Shown here piece after piece: positions 53,349 through 61,330 of a DNA stretch of 64,000 nt. Under the pieces are notes generated by a model. The model had not been told where the DNA came from, ran no database searches, and saw nothing but the letters and a program-made list of their open reading frames with translations. Source of the stretch: JASHUC01 sp963849095. GTDB taxonomy: Bacteria; Pseudomonadota; Gammaproteobacteria; Steroidobacterales; Steroidobacteraceae. The translations under genes and the position numbers were made by a program. Every line of letters starts with the position of its first letter. Positions within the stretch are counted from its first letter, which is position 1. The DNA lies in the NCBI GenBank assembly GCA_963849095.1, contig CAWKGA010000009.1, forward strand, positions 821,975 to 885,974, read 5' to 3'.

Positions 53349-54584
53349 ATGGTTGAAGAGAACAAACCTGACGGCAAGGATGCGGACAAAGCGGATCCGT
53401 ATGCGAACGATCCGTTCTTCAAGAGAATCTTCGATGGCCAGTGGAATGCTTGTATCGGCAGACAAGGGCACGAGGAGAACTATATCGACGGGTATATAGA
53501 ATCAGCCATTGAACTCGCAGATGCGATTTTCGAGAAGCAACTGGTCGGAAAGCGCGATACGCTCGTGCTACCGATCCTTTACAATGCACGGCACGCAATC
53601 GAACTCGCCCTGAAACTTGCGACCGAGCATCTCATCAAAGCGAGCTTGATCAAGGACGACGGACGCAAACTCAGCCATAACATTAAGGCTTATTGGGATC
53701 ACCTGCACAACAGCGCTATTGGCGACGAGAAACTGTCTCGGACCATCGCTGCCCTTAAGCCCTATATCGACAGCCTTTCTCGGATCGACTCCGACGGCCA
53801 GGAGCTCCGGTATCATCGAAACCGAGACGATGGTCCGAGCCTTGCGGAGCATGCGGTCGCCAACCTACGGCTTATCCGGGCCAGCTTGCGGGAGCTCGAA
53901 AGGCTGATTTCGACACTGAAGCACCGAACCGTGGACTTCATCGATGAGAGGGCGGCGGGCTCGTATACGAACCGCTGCTCACGAACCGATCTGCTCGCCA
54001 TCGCGCGAATCCTTCCGCGTCGCGATCTCTGGAATTCCGACGTCTTCGATCAGCAGAAGGCGGTCGTGAGGGAGCGCTACGGACTCAGTAACAGGCAATT
54101 TTCCATCGCGCTCGACCGCATTCAGGAAAATCGTGAAATGCGATCAGCCCTGGGGAGCGAGACCGACCTTCTACATCTGAGCGACGACGATATCGTCTCG
54201 GTGGTAGAGCAATGGCGGCGTCTGCACCCCGAGGGGAATCGCGATGGCGACGACCTTGGTCTGGACTACTTCGACACCAGCCGGTTCGAAGCCATGAAGA
54301 GAAGCGCTGCGATCCGCGAGGAGGTGGTGACGGCGATCGAGGCCCGGCTATCGAAGGAGGCGCTGGCTGAGTTGGAGGCGATGTTTTACCTCGGACGGGA
54401 CCGTATCTTTACGGAGTATCATGAGAACATGATCTCGCGCATTCTCAGGGAGCATGAGGCGGCGAACGACACAAACGCAAAAATTATGCACCTGATGCAA
54501 AAGACCAACTTTCTTCAGGGCGTGCGCGGTGCGGCGGCGAGACTCGGGCGCCTCTCGTTGGCTGACCGCCTGCAGGCGATGTAA
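53349..54584 (+). CDS. hypothetical helical (HEPN-like) protein, third gene of the AbiE operon
   Basis: 411 residues from the ATG at 53349, 14 nt after the toxin stop; an in-frame ATG at 53292 would overlap the zinc-finger codons. The first half is helical with LPILYNARHAIELALKLATE, then KLSHNIKAYWDHL and ELRYHRNRDDGPSL. The RHAIELALK segment and the R-x-H-rich helix resemble HEPN-type proteins. The second half is also helical and unknown (LSNRQFSIALDRIQENRE, then MISRILREHEAAND). Its position suggests a third component of the AbiE locus. Confidence 0.7.
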   Translation: MVEENKPDGKDADKADPYANDPFFKRIFDGQWNACIGRQGHEENYIDGYIESAIELADAIFEKQLVGKRDTLVLPILYNARHAIELALKLATEHLIKASLIKDDGRKLSHNIKAYWDHLHNSAIGDEKLSRTIAALKPYIDSLSRIDSDGQELRYHRNRDDGPSLAEHAVANLRLIRASLRELERLISTLKHRTVDFIDERAAGSYTNRCSRTDLLAIARILPRRDLWNSDVFDQQKAVVRERYGLSNRQFSIALDRIQENREMRSALGSETDLLHLSDDDIVSVVEQWRRLHPEGNRDGDDLGLDYFDTSRFEAMKRSAAIREEVVTAIEARLSKEALAELEAMFYLGRDRIFTEYHENMISRILREHEAANDTNAKIMHLMQKTNFLQGVRGAAARLGRLSLADRLQAM

Positions 54585-54954
54585 GCTATATTGCCTAGCC
54601 GCTCCAAAGCGGCTGGACATGGCCCGGCCCTGATGACGTTTGTCAATCGCGAAATAGGACCGTTACGGGCTGCCAGGGAACCAGAAAGGTTTCCGCAACA
54701 CCCTGAATTAATGAGGGCCCGAGAAGGGCCTCGGTGCTTCTGTATCGCCGGTTGCCGGCTGCTGTGCTTTGAGAGCATAAAATATCTGTCGCCCATCCAT
54801 ATAGATAAAGAGATCACCAGCCTCCGAGCTGTTCAAATCGGGTGGTTCGGGCAGCCGGGATGATCTCGATCAAGCCCTTCTGAAGACCCTTCTTCTGAGC
54901 GTCCTATCGCAGGCGAGCCTTTGTCGGTGATCACGGGGCCGCGCCTTGTCGTCG
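54585..54954. other. intergenic region
   Basis: This 370-nt stretch between the third AbiE-operon gene and the convergent XRE gene has no convincing frame, repeat or RNA structure. Several small open frames have poor composition and no start context. Confidence 0.4.
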
Positions 54955-55206
54955 TCAGGGGGCCGACCCAGAGTGGTGGGTCACTCGTTCCATCAGCTTG
55001 GCGGGCTCAAGCCCAGCGGCCCTGGCTATCTCGATGAAGTCGAGCACGTTGACCTGGCGTTCGCCGGCCTCGATACGCCATACGAAGTTATTAGACCGCT
55101 TCAGTTTGGCTGCAAATTCCCGCTGACTCAGGCCCGTCGCTTTGCGGGCTTCTACAATTGCAGCAATCAATGCGCGATGTCTCGCACTGCGTAAATGTCT
55201 CCCCAT
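54955..55206 (-). CDS. XRE-family helix-turn-helix regulator
   Basis: 83 residues from the ATG at 55206, fixed by GGGAGG 7 nt upstream; another in-frame start 15 nt earlier has none. The HTH is ATGLSQREFAAKLKRSNNFV followed by RIEAGERQVNVLDFIEIARA, the standard five-helix XRE pattern. It stands alone with no adjacent toxin in frame. It may regulate a neighbouring defence operon. A GGTAGC/GCTACC inverted pair (55242-55299) upstream could be its own operator. Confidence 0.8.
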   Translation of the reverse strand: MGRHLRSARHRALIAAIVEARKATGLSQREFAAKLKRSNNFVWRIEAGERQVNVLDFIEIARAAGLEPAKLMERVTHHSGSAP

Positions 55207-55241
55207 CGAGGCGCCTCCCAATCTGGAAACGCCTCATTTTC

Positions 55242-55299
55242 GGTAGCATCCATCTTGCCTCACTTTTAGTAGCAGAGTAGGATACTGCTGGCTGCTACC
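55242..55299. promoter_or_regulatory. inverted GGTAGC/GCTACC pair upstream of the XRE gene
   Basis: GGTAGC (55242-55247) and GCTACC (55294-55299) flank an AT-richer stretch directly upstream of the XRE gene. They are spaced about five helical turns apart. An autoregulatory operator is plausible, though short repeats such as these can arise by chance. Confidence 0.3.
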
Positions 55300-55469
55300 A
55301 TTTCGGCAGCAGCAAGGTGGCGCTCTTCCAATCGCTACATAAGGGTGCCTGACCAGGACACGTCCAGAGGAGACGCGCCATGGTGATGTCTGCCCGGTTG
55401 GCGCCGGCGGCTGCCCGCTCAGCCCGTTCGCGCCGGCCTATTGCGTATTTCGCGCAAGGAAGGCCAGCG

Positions 55470-55513
55470 TTTCACGGCAAGGCGGTCCACGGTTTCACAC
55501 CATGACGGTCCAG
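55470..55513 (-). repeat. left subterminal repeats of the IS21 element (2 copies)
   Basis: Read on the minus strand, two adjacent copies of a roughly 21-bp unit (ctggaccg-cat-gtgaaa type) lie inside the left end. They match the five units at the right end and are the presumed IstA binding sites. Confidence 0.75.
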
Positions 55514-55572
55514 TGCGCGTGATGCAGAGCGTGGTGACTTTCTCTCAGTGACGGCGGTAGGTCAAGACCTCG

Positions 55573-55638
55573 CCGGTTATCCACGGGCCCGCGTGCGGGC
55601 TCACGATAGCCCGTGCGCGCGGGCCGGTGGATAACCGG
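55573..55638. terminator. large hairpin inside the IS21 left end
   Basis: A near-perfect inverted repeat with arms of about 30 bp around CACGAT spans 55573-55638, just downstream of istB. Each arm begins with TTATCCAC, close to a DnaA box. It most simply blocks transcription across the element end. Confidence 0.6.
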
Positions 55639-55700
55639 AAGCGAGGGGGCTGATCGGAGCGCGGTGGGATTTTTCCAGTGGTTGGCATCTCAGCGAGCTC

Positions 55701-56504
55701 CTATAACGCCCCAGGAGCGGTGATCTGGGTTGACCCCGGGCTGTGGGTACCCCCATTTTTTTCGTTCTTGGGCCGTATCCCCCTGAGCTTACGGATCGAC
55801 TCCCCGCTCAAGTTGAGGTGATAGGCATTGTGAACGACGCGATCCAAGATCGCATCCGCCAGAGTGGGATCGTCCAGGAAGGCGTGCCATTGTTTGACAT
55901 CGATCTGGCTAGTGATGATGGTGGCGGACTTGTCGTAGCGGTCATCGAGGATTTCCAGCAGGTCCCGCTTGCCCTGATCCGAGAGCGGGGCGATCGCGAA
56001 GTCATCGATCAGCAGAAGGTCCGCTCTGGCGAGGGCCCGCAGGAAGCTCGAGCGGCGTTGGAAGGCGTGGGCGCGGGCGAGCTCGTCGATCAGGCGTGGC
56101 AGACGGAAGCAGCGCACGTGGTAATTGGCGCGACAGGCCGCATGGGCGAGCGCAGCACCGACGAAGGACTTGCCGATGCCGGTGGGCCCGGTGATCAGCA
56201 CGTTCAGGTGCCGGCCGATCCAGCCGAGGTCGCGCACGGTAGTGAGGAGCGCCGGGTCTAGATTGCGGGGGATGCGATGGTCGAGGTCCTCCAGGCAGGC
56301 CGGTTGCGGCAGGCTCGCCACGCGCAGCCGCATCGCGAGGCGGCAGTTGTCGCGCTCGGCGAGCTCGTGTTGCAGCAGCAGACCCAAGCGCTCCTCGAAG
56401 CGCAGCGCGGTCGCATCCGGGTCGCTCATCTGGCGTTCGAGGGCGGCGAGCATGCCATGGAGCTTGAGTTTTCCGAGCAGTTGTAGGAGCGGTTCGATCA
56501 ACAT
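55701..56504 (-). CDS. istB: IstB, AAA+ ATPase helper of IS21 transposition
   Basis: 267 residues from the ATG at 56504. LGKLKLHGMLAALERQMSDP opens the IstB N-terminal domain. Walker A is GPTGIGKSFVGAALA and Walker B is LLLIDDFAIAPL, followed by TIITSQIDVKQWH with sensor residues and HNAYHLNLSGESIRK. IstB binds DNA, loads on the target and stimulates IstA. The frame to 57074 overlaps istA and is not used. It overlaps istA by 7 nt. Confidence 0.93.
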   Translation of the reverse strand: MLIEPLLQLLGKLKLHGMLAALERQMSDPDATALRFEERLGLLLQHELAERDNCRLAMRLRVASLPQPACLEDLDHRIPRNLDPALLTTVRDLGWIGRHLNVLITGPTGIGKSFVGAALAHAACRANYHVRCFRLPRLIDELARAHAFQRRSSFLRALARADLLLIDDFAIAPLSDQGKRDLLEILDDRYDKSATIITSQIDVKQWHAFLDDPTLADAILDRVVHNAYHLNLSGESIRKLRGIRPKNEKNGGTHSPGSTQITAPGAL

Positions 56505-58060
56505 GGGGCGTCTCCTTCGAGGTTGATGGGCAGTTGGAAGTAATCGGCGCCGCGCACGTTCGGGTGAACCCCGAGCGTGGAGCGAGCCGGATCGTGGGAA
56601 GGGGAGCCGGGGCGCTTGATCAGCTCGGCGAGTGCCCCGTAGCCATACAGACCCAGTTCCAGGGCGAGGGCGGCGGTGTGCTCGAGTTTTTGCGGGCTGA
56701 AGTCCTGCGCGAGCCGCAAGACCCCGAGGCTCTCGCGGATGACTTCCCCGGGATGGCGCTTGCGGCGCAGGAGCCGCTCGAGACACTGGCGGGTGGCGGG
56801 ACCGACGTGTTCGGCGCGCTCGAGGAGCTTGTCGATGCCGAGGGCGAGATACGCGCGGTGCTCGGGTGGGCGATGTGCTTCGATCGTCAGGCGCTGGTAG
56901 CGGCGCGTAGCACGGGGGTGGCTTGCGATGAGCGCACCGCGCTGGAAGATCTCCACCGTGTGGGCGGCGAGGCGGGCATCGACGTGCTGGCTGATCAGGC
57001 GGTAATGAACCGAGTAATACGCACGGGCGACTTCGATGTGATGGTCCGGATGGACGCGGGCGCCGAGCTTCCACTCGGCATATTCGTAGCGCCGCACGGG
57101 CAGGGCTTGACAGGCCGGCCGCTCCTCGGCCTCAAATACGCTCTCCCGGCTGCCCTCGCGCTTCTGGAACGGTTCGGTGTTGATCGTGGTGACGATCTGT
57201 GCGATCGCGACATTGAGTTCGCCGAGCGAGAAGAACTGCCGGTCGCGCAAGCCCCCAAGCACCGCTCGTTCGGCCAGAAGCACGCCATTTTCCACGGCGG
57301 CCTTGTCGCGAGGCCGCCGCACGCGTGCTGGAAGCACCGCGAGCGAATAAAACTCGGCGAACTCCGCGTAGGAGCGGTTGAACTCGGGGTCGTACCGGCG
57401 TGCCTTCTTCACCGCCGTCGCGCAGTTATCGGGCACGATGGCGCGCGGGGCGACGCCAAACGCCTCCAGTGCCCGCACGTGCGCGCCGAGCCAGTCCAGG
57501 GAGCTCTGCGTGCGGGTGGCTTCGGCGTAGAAGCGCGCGCTGTAGGGCCACACCGCCACGAACAACCACGCCTTCTGTACCGTCCCCGTGCTCGGATCGG
57601 TGAAGGGCGCCGGATCGCCGGCGTAATCGACGAACAGCCGATCCCCGGGGACATGCGTGAGGGAAAGCGTGACGCCGCGGCTGCGCCGCCACTGCTGGAA
57701 CTTCACGCAAAAAGCGGTGTACTTCAGCCCCTGCGGGTACTGCGCCAGGTACTCGCGCCAGAGCTGCCGGCGCGTGACGTGCTTGCGGCGCAGCTCGCGC
57801 TCGATCCACTCAAAATCCGGGACCGGCTGCACCGCAACGCCCGGCTTCGGCGGCGGATACAGCCGCGCATCGAGGGCCGCATCGTCGAGTTCCGCCGGCA
57901 CCGGCCAGCCAACCTCGGCCCGCTCGGCGCGCCAGAGGCAGATCTGCACGCTCGAGCGCGCACAGCCGACACTGCGGGCAATCTCCCGCTCGCTAAACCC
58001 CTCGGCTTGCAGCCGCAAAATCTCTCGAATTCGGCGCACGGACAACCTCTCTTGAGCCAC
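56498..58060 (-). CDS. istA: IstA, DDE transposase of the IS21 element
   Basis: 520 residues. An N-terminal helix-turn-helix (LRLQAEGFSEREIARSVGCA) is followed by the RNase H-like catalytic core with Asp in FVDYAGDPAPF, Asp in IVPDNCATAVKKA and Glu in KAAVENGVLLAERAVL. All three are present, so the enzyme looks intact. A C-terminal beta-barrel region has YSVHYRLISQHVDAR. It cuts and joins the element ends together with IstB. Confidence 0.93.
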   Translation of the reverse strand: MAQERLSVRRIREILRLQAEGFSEREIARSVGCARSSVQICLWRAERAEVGWPVPAELDDAALDARLYPPPKPGVAVQPVPDFEWIERELRRKHVTRRQLWREYLAQYPQGLKYTAFCVKFQQWRRSRGVTLSLTHVPGDRLFVDYAGDPAPFTDPSTGTVQKAWLFVAVWPYSARFYAEATRTQSSLDWLGAHVRALEAFGVAPRAIVPDNCATAVKKARRYDPEFNRSYAEFAEFYSLAVLPARVRRPRDKAAVENGVLLAERAVLGGLRDRQFFSLGELNVAIAQIVTTINTEPFQKREGSRESVFEAEERPACQALPVRRYEYAEWKLGARVHPDHHIEVARAYYSVHYRLISQHVDARLAAHTVEIFQRGALIASHPRATRRYQRLTIEAHRPPEHRAYLALGIDKLLERAEHVGPATRQCLERLLRRKRHPGEVIRESLGVLRLAQDFSPQKLEHTAALALELGLYGYGALAELIKRPGSPSHDPARSTLGVHPNVRGADYFQLPINLEGDAPC

Positions 58061-58121
58061 CTTCGATCTCCTTCACAAGGGAAAGGAGACCACGGTAGCC
58101 GTGGTTGCCCTGCATCACGAA

Positions 58122-58234
58122 CTGGACCGACATGCCGTGAAACGCTGGACCGACATGCCGCGAAATCCCTGGCCGGCATGCCGTGAAATCCTGGACCGGC
58201 ATGCCGTGAAACCGTGGACCGACATCGCGCGAAT
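58122..58234 (+). repeat. right subterminal repeats of the IS21 element (5 copies)
   Basis: Five direct copies of a 20-21 bp unit (consensus ctggaccgacatgccgtgaaa) start at 58122, 58145, 58169, 58191 and 58214, spaced 22-24 bp. They are in inverse orientation to the left-end units. This multi-unit end is typical of IS21 elements. Confidence 0.85.
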
Positions 58235-58296
58235 TACGCACCGGAGAACACGCCGCGAACTCATCTCCGTTTGAGAGCGGGAGGCGGCTGCGCGAT

Positions 58297-58875
58297 TTAG
58301 AGATCGCCCGTATAGCCAATCTTGGCGAGAAATGCAGCAAGCTCAGCCTCAACATCTAGGACACGCTGGAGTGCGGCATGGTCGATCCGATCGGCGAGTC
58401 GGAGTGCGGGCATTCCTTTTAAGTATTCCGGCCAACAGTGTTGGAGTTCGGCCAAGGCTTGCGCAGATGTCGCGGGGCGCAGCTGTTGGCATCCTTCAAA
58501 GTGCCGTAGCAACAACGCTTCATGGCAGGGTCTTTGCCAGATTATTTGGATATGCGCGGCTTGCGCCATCAGCTCCATTTGCGCGTCGCGAGCGGGTGTC
58601 TGCCCCAAGCGATCAGAGTCCATGAGCACCGCGCGGTGCACATATGGGGATTCACTCTTGCGCTCGCCCTCAGCAATGCGCCTTCGAGCAAGGTCAATGA
58701 GCGCCAATGGGTCTCCGCCGCCGGGCCTCAGCAAATCTACGTGCAGGTGGACATCGCGGCGCCGATTCTCGAGCAGGCGACCGAGCCGAGCCCCATAGCC
58801 GCGCTCACTTTCTCCTTCGCAGCCTAAGTAGACGCGACGACGCTGCGGTATGACAAGTCGACACCGACGCATCAT
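58297..58875 (-). CDS. RloB-like TOPRIM-fold protein (AbiL second component)
   Basis: 192 residues. VYLGCEGESERGYGARLGRL is the RloB/TOPRIM glutamate strand, and RAVLMDSDRLG is the following acidic DxD strand, the two metal-binding blocks of this fold. It overlaps the ATPase gene by 4 nt (ATGA). RloB/AbiLii proteins pair with an AAA-ATPase in phage-defence loci, acting as the effector. The IS21 element inserted 57 nt beyond its stop, so the gene is intact. Confidence 0.78.
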   Translation of the reverse strand: MMRRCRLVIPQRRRVYLGCEGESERGYGARLGRLLENRRRDVHLHVDLLRPGGGDPLALIDLARRRIAEGERKSESPYVHRAVLMDSDRLGQTPARDAQMELMAQAAHIQIIWQRPCHEALLLRHFEGCQQLRPATSAQALAELQHCWPEYLKGMPALRLADRIDHAALQRVLDVEAELAAFLAKIGYTGDL

Positions 58876-60089
58876 CCGAGATGCGGTACTGCGCCATATA
58901 CACCGCCCAGGTATTTCCGGTAGTAGTTATCATTTCGGCGGACCGCTTGCACATCCCGCAAGCTGTAGACGCTCGTCCGACCGAGATCATCCTTCTCACA
59001 GAAGAGGATCTCTTCTTTGACGAGATCTTCCAGCAGCGATGCGTTGTTGCACGTCATCCAAAGTTGAGCGTCATGAGGATTGCGTTCGCTGTCATGAAAC
59101 CACCGGAGAATTTCGGGCAGCACCAGCGGGTGGATCGCCAGATCCAACTCGTCGACTACCGCCACGCCGCCCCTTTCGAGCGCCTGATTCAGTAAAGGAA
59201 ATATTCTGACAAATAGCCGCGTTCCGTGGCTCTCCAAGTGCACTGGAAGCGGGGTCGCCAACCCTCGGTGCTCGAACCAGGCAATCGGGCCGTTGGTCCC
59301 TTGCTGTACGCTCATCGAGCGAACGCCAAGGTCGATGCGCTGAATATCTTTGTTCAGAAGTTCCAGTTGCTTCGGGTTCGCAGCGTAGAATCGGGCGATG
59401 GTGTCGTCATTGATTTCTTGCTTTTCAATCAGGATATTCGATTGAATCAATCCGGCGGTCTGCCATAGAAGCGTGGCGAGCGGATGCTTGAGTTGCGCCA
59501 ACGTAGAGACGACACTCGCATTGGGCCGGAGCACTTTCTCAAGGGCTTGACGAAAGCCGCTGAGCCCAAATTCCTTCCCCGCGCTTACTGCGCCTTTCTC
59601 ATTGCGTTCGAAGAGCCGTACCTGCCTCCCGGCGTGCGGAGGCCAGTACCTCAGTACCTCGGATAGAACGCGCGGAGGTTGATTTCCCGGTCCACCCAGT
59701 GAGACCTCGTAGGCGTATCGGCACTGAGCGACATTGGGGTCTGTCGCTCGCTGAAGATCCGCAGGGCCCGCGAAATGAACCGCTAGATGGGTCGGTAGCT
59801 CACGTGCCTTCTCGTCATTGAACCGCTGATAGGGCATCCACGATTCGGGTGCTGCACGAAAGCTCTCCCGGACAAACCACGAGAGAAAGGACAGAGCCTT
59901 CAGCACGTTTGACTTGCCCGAGGCGTTCGCACCGAAAAGAACGACCACTTTGGGCGCTCGGTCGGGGGCTTTGGCCCAAAGAGGGGCGGTGCGGCCGGGC
60001 TCGGGCGGTGCGTGCCCGGCGACCCGCAGATCAACCACTTGGGGCTCCCGAACCGAGTAGAAGTTAGCGATCTCTAGCCGATGTAGCAT
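58872..60089 (-). CDS. AAA-family ATPase (AbiLi / RloA-like)
   Basis: 405 residues from the ATG at 60089; the longer frame to 60299 crosses the promoter. It starts MLHRLEIANFYSVRE, the standard first strand of OLD/AAA_15-type ATPases. Walker A is LFGANASGKSNVLKAL and Walker B is VAVVDELDLAIHPLVLPEIL, followed by LWMTCNNASLLED. The C-terminal part ends EEILFCEKDDLGRTSVYSL, as in AbiLi-like proteins. It is the sensor or regulator ATPase of a two-gene defence pair. Confidence 0.85.
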   Translation of the reverse strand: MLHRLEIANFYSVREPQVVDLRVAGHAPPEPGRTAPLWAKAPDRAPKVVVLFGANASGKSNVLKALSFLSWFVRESFRAAPESWMPYQRFNDEKARELPTHLAVHFAGPADLQRATDPNVAQCRYAYEVSLGGPGNQPPRVLSEVLRYWPPHAGRQVRLFERNEKGAVSAGKEFGLSGFRQALEKVLRPNASVVSTLAQLKHPLATLLWQTAGLIQSNILIEKQEINDDTIARFYAANPKQLELLNKDIQRIDLGVRSMSVQQGTNGPIAWFEHRGLATPLPVHLESHGTRLFVRIFPLLNQALERGGVAVVDELDLAIHPLVLPEILRWFHDSERNPHDAQLWMTCNNASLLEDLVKEEILFCEKDDLGRTSVYSLRDVQAVRRNDNYYRKYLGGVYGAVPHLG

Positions 60090-60095
60090 GGCAAG

Positions 60096-60124
60096 AATAT
60101 AGCATGAATCTACATAAGCGACAA
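60096..60124 (-). promoter_or_regulatory. sigma-70 promoter of the AbiL-like operon, leaderless start
   Basis: On the minus strand TTGTCG (60124-60119), a 17-bp spacer and TATATT (60101-60096) fit a sigma-70 promoter. Only 6 nt separate the -10 from the ATG at 60089, so the transcript would begin at or next to the start codon and be leaderless. No ribosome site is present. Confidence 0.6.
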
Positions 60125-60754
60125 TTTTCAGTTGAATATTGCATTTCACAGCTGATGCAATCTGATTTAAAGGCACTCGGCTGCAGGAAAGCGTGTCGCA
60201 CTTCCCACCATGAGCTCCGACTGGGCGGATACCGTCGCTCTCGATCGGCGCTTCCTCGAATGGAATCGCGGGGCCGAGCAGCCGGCGCTTTCGACCCACC
60301 CCACGATTGCCGCCCAGCGGCGGAGGGCACCGCTTGCGAGCCTTCGCTTTTTAGCTAACCGGTGACACTAGGCGCGCGAAAAATTCATGCTGCGCCCCCG
60401 AGAAACGCGCCGCTTCCCCAGCAGATCTCACCCCGCCGCTGGCCACGTGTGAACGGTGGTCAGGAACCGCTTGATTCTGGGGATGCACCGCGGATTCCGA
60501 TCTGACCGCCGGGGTATCTGAGGTCATCGGCCGCGGCCTCGGTCGTCTTGTTCCGAGCGGCATCTCTATCGTCTTTTTCTCCGGCGCGACCGCGCAGCGG
60601 CAGCGCCGTCTGACCGGCCTTCGGGCCGGGCAGAAATTCTCCCGCGCGATTCGATTCCGGCACGTTGCCGGTGCATGCGCCGGTCCCGGTGCTGTCCGGT
60701 TCCGTTATGCTCAAGGTGAAAGAAGCGAATAAGACGAAGGCCCGGGTCGTTTGA
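60125..60754. other. intergenic region between AbiL-like operon and second IS21-like element
   Basis: About 630 nt without a supported gene. It contains CCGCCGCTGGCCACGT at 60433-60448, which resembles the tRNA-Phe 3' end, and a GGCCCGGGTC/GACCCCGGGCC inverted repeat spanning 60739-60774. The left end of the second IS21-like element must lie in this stretch, but I cannot fix it by eye. Confidence 0.45.
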
Positions 60755-60778
60755 TTGGCGTCAGACCCCGGGCCCTCG

Positions 60779-61297
60779 ATGCTCAGCGCCTTGGGAGGCG
60801 GCTTTGCAGAGCCTTTATGCCTTGCCGCCCCGGCGCTGTCCAGTCGCTCGGGGAGGGGGGTCTTGGGGCTGCTCGAGGAGCCGGCGACCTATCGGCTCTA
60901 TCACTGCCTGCGCTGCGGGATGCAGGTGTGCATCTGCGTGCAATGTGACCACGGGAACCTCTACTGCCCCGGGCCGTGCGCGCAGCTCGCTCGGGGCGAG
61001 TCTCTGCGCCGCGCCGGCGCTCGCTACCAGCGCACGTTGCGGGGAGCCTGCCGACACGCCGAACGACAACGACGCTACCGCGAGCGGCACCCGAAAGTGA
61101 CGCATCACCGCTTCTCGAGCGAGACGGCGGCGTGCAACGTATCGCCGCCTGCAGCCACGGTGAGCGAGTCGATCGATGTTCAGCCCCGAGAGCCTGCCCG
61201 CGAGCCGATCCGTCTCTTGCAGAGCCACCGCTGTGCGTTCTGTGGCACGACTCTGCCCGCCTTCGCCCGGCTTCATCCCTGGCGCTGGAGCGGATGA
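60779..61297 (+). CDS. Cys-rich passenger protein of the second IS21-like element
   Basis: 172 residues from the ATG at 60779; a TTG at 60863 preceded by GGGGAGGGG is an alternative start. A cysteine cluster (CLRCGMQVCICVQCDHGNLY, then CPGPC) is followed by an Arg-rich helix (ACRHAERQRRYRERHPKVTH), and a CAFCG pair ends the protein. I recognise the RRYR-x-R-x-KVTH pattern as an accessory protein carried next to IS21-type transposases. It is likely zinc-binding, with no known role. Confidence 0.6.
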   Translation: MLSALGGGFAEPLCLAAPALSSRSGRGVLGLLEEPATYRLYHCLRCGMQVCICVQCDHGNLYCPGPCAQLARGESLRRAGARYQRTLRGACRHAERQRRYRERHPKVTHHRFSSETAACNVSPPAATVSESIDVQPREPAREPIRLLQSHRCAFCGTTLPAFARLHPWRWSG

Positions 61298-61330
61298 GTC
61301 CGGCTGCGCCCGACCGTTGGGGTGGCGAGG

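Larger units (their letters stand above)
55442..58240 (-). mobile_element. IS21-family insertion sequence, complete
   Basis: 2799 bp. The ends are TG...CA with a terminal inverted repeat: TGCGTATTTCGCGC at 55442 and TGCGTAATTCGCGC read inward from 58240 (13 of 14 match). Two inverted subterminal repeats at the left and five at the right flank istA and istB, as in IS21 elements. Both genes are intact, so it may be active. No clear target-site duplication is visible (flanks CGGCCTAT and CCGGAGAA). Confidence 0.85.

Noticed and set aside
55434..55441. Target-site duplication for the IS21 element
   Set aside because: The 8 nt before the left end and after the right end do not match at any length from 4 to 8.
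60460..60714. An 84-codon minus-strand frame between the AbiL-like operon and the second IS21-like element
   Set aside because: It has a TTG start without a ribosome site and low-complexity Gly/Ser/Arg composition. It probably lies in IS flank sequence.
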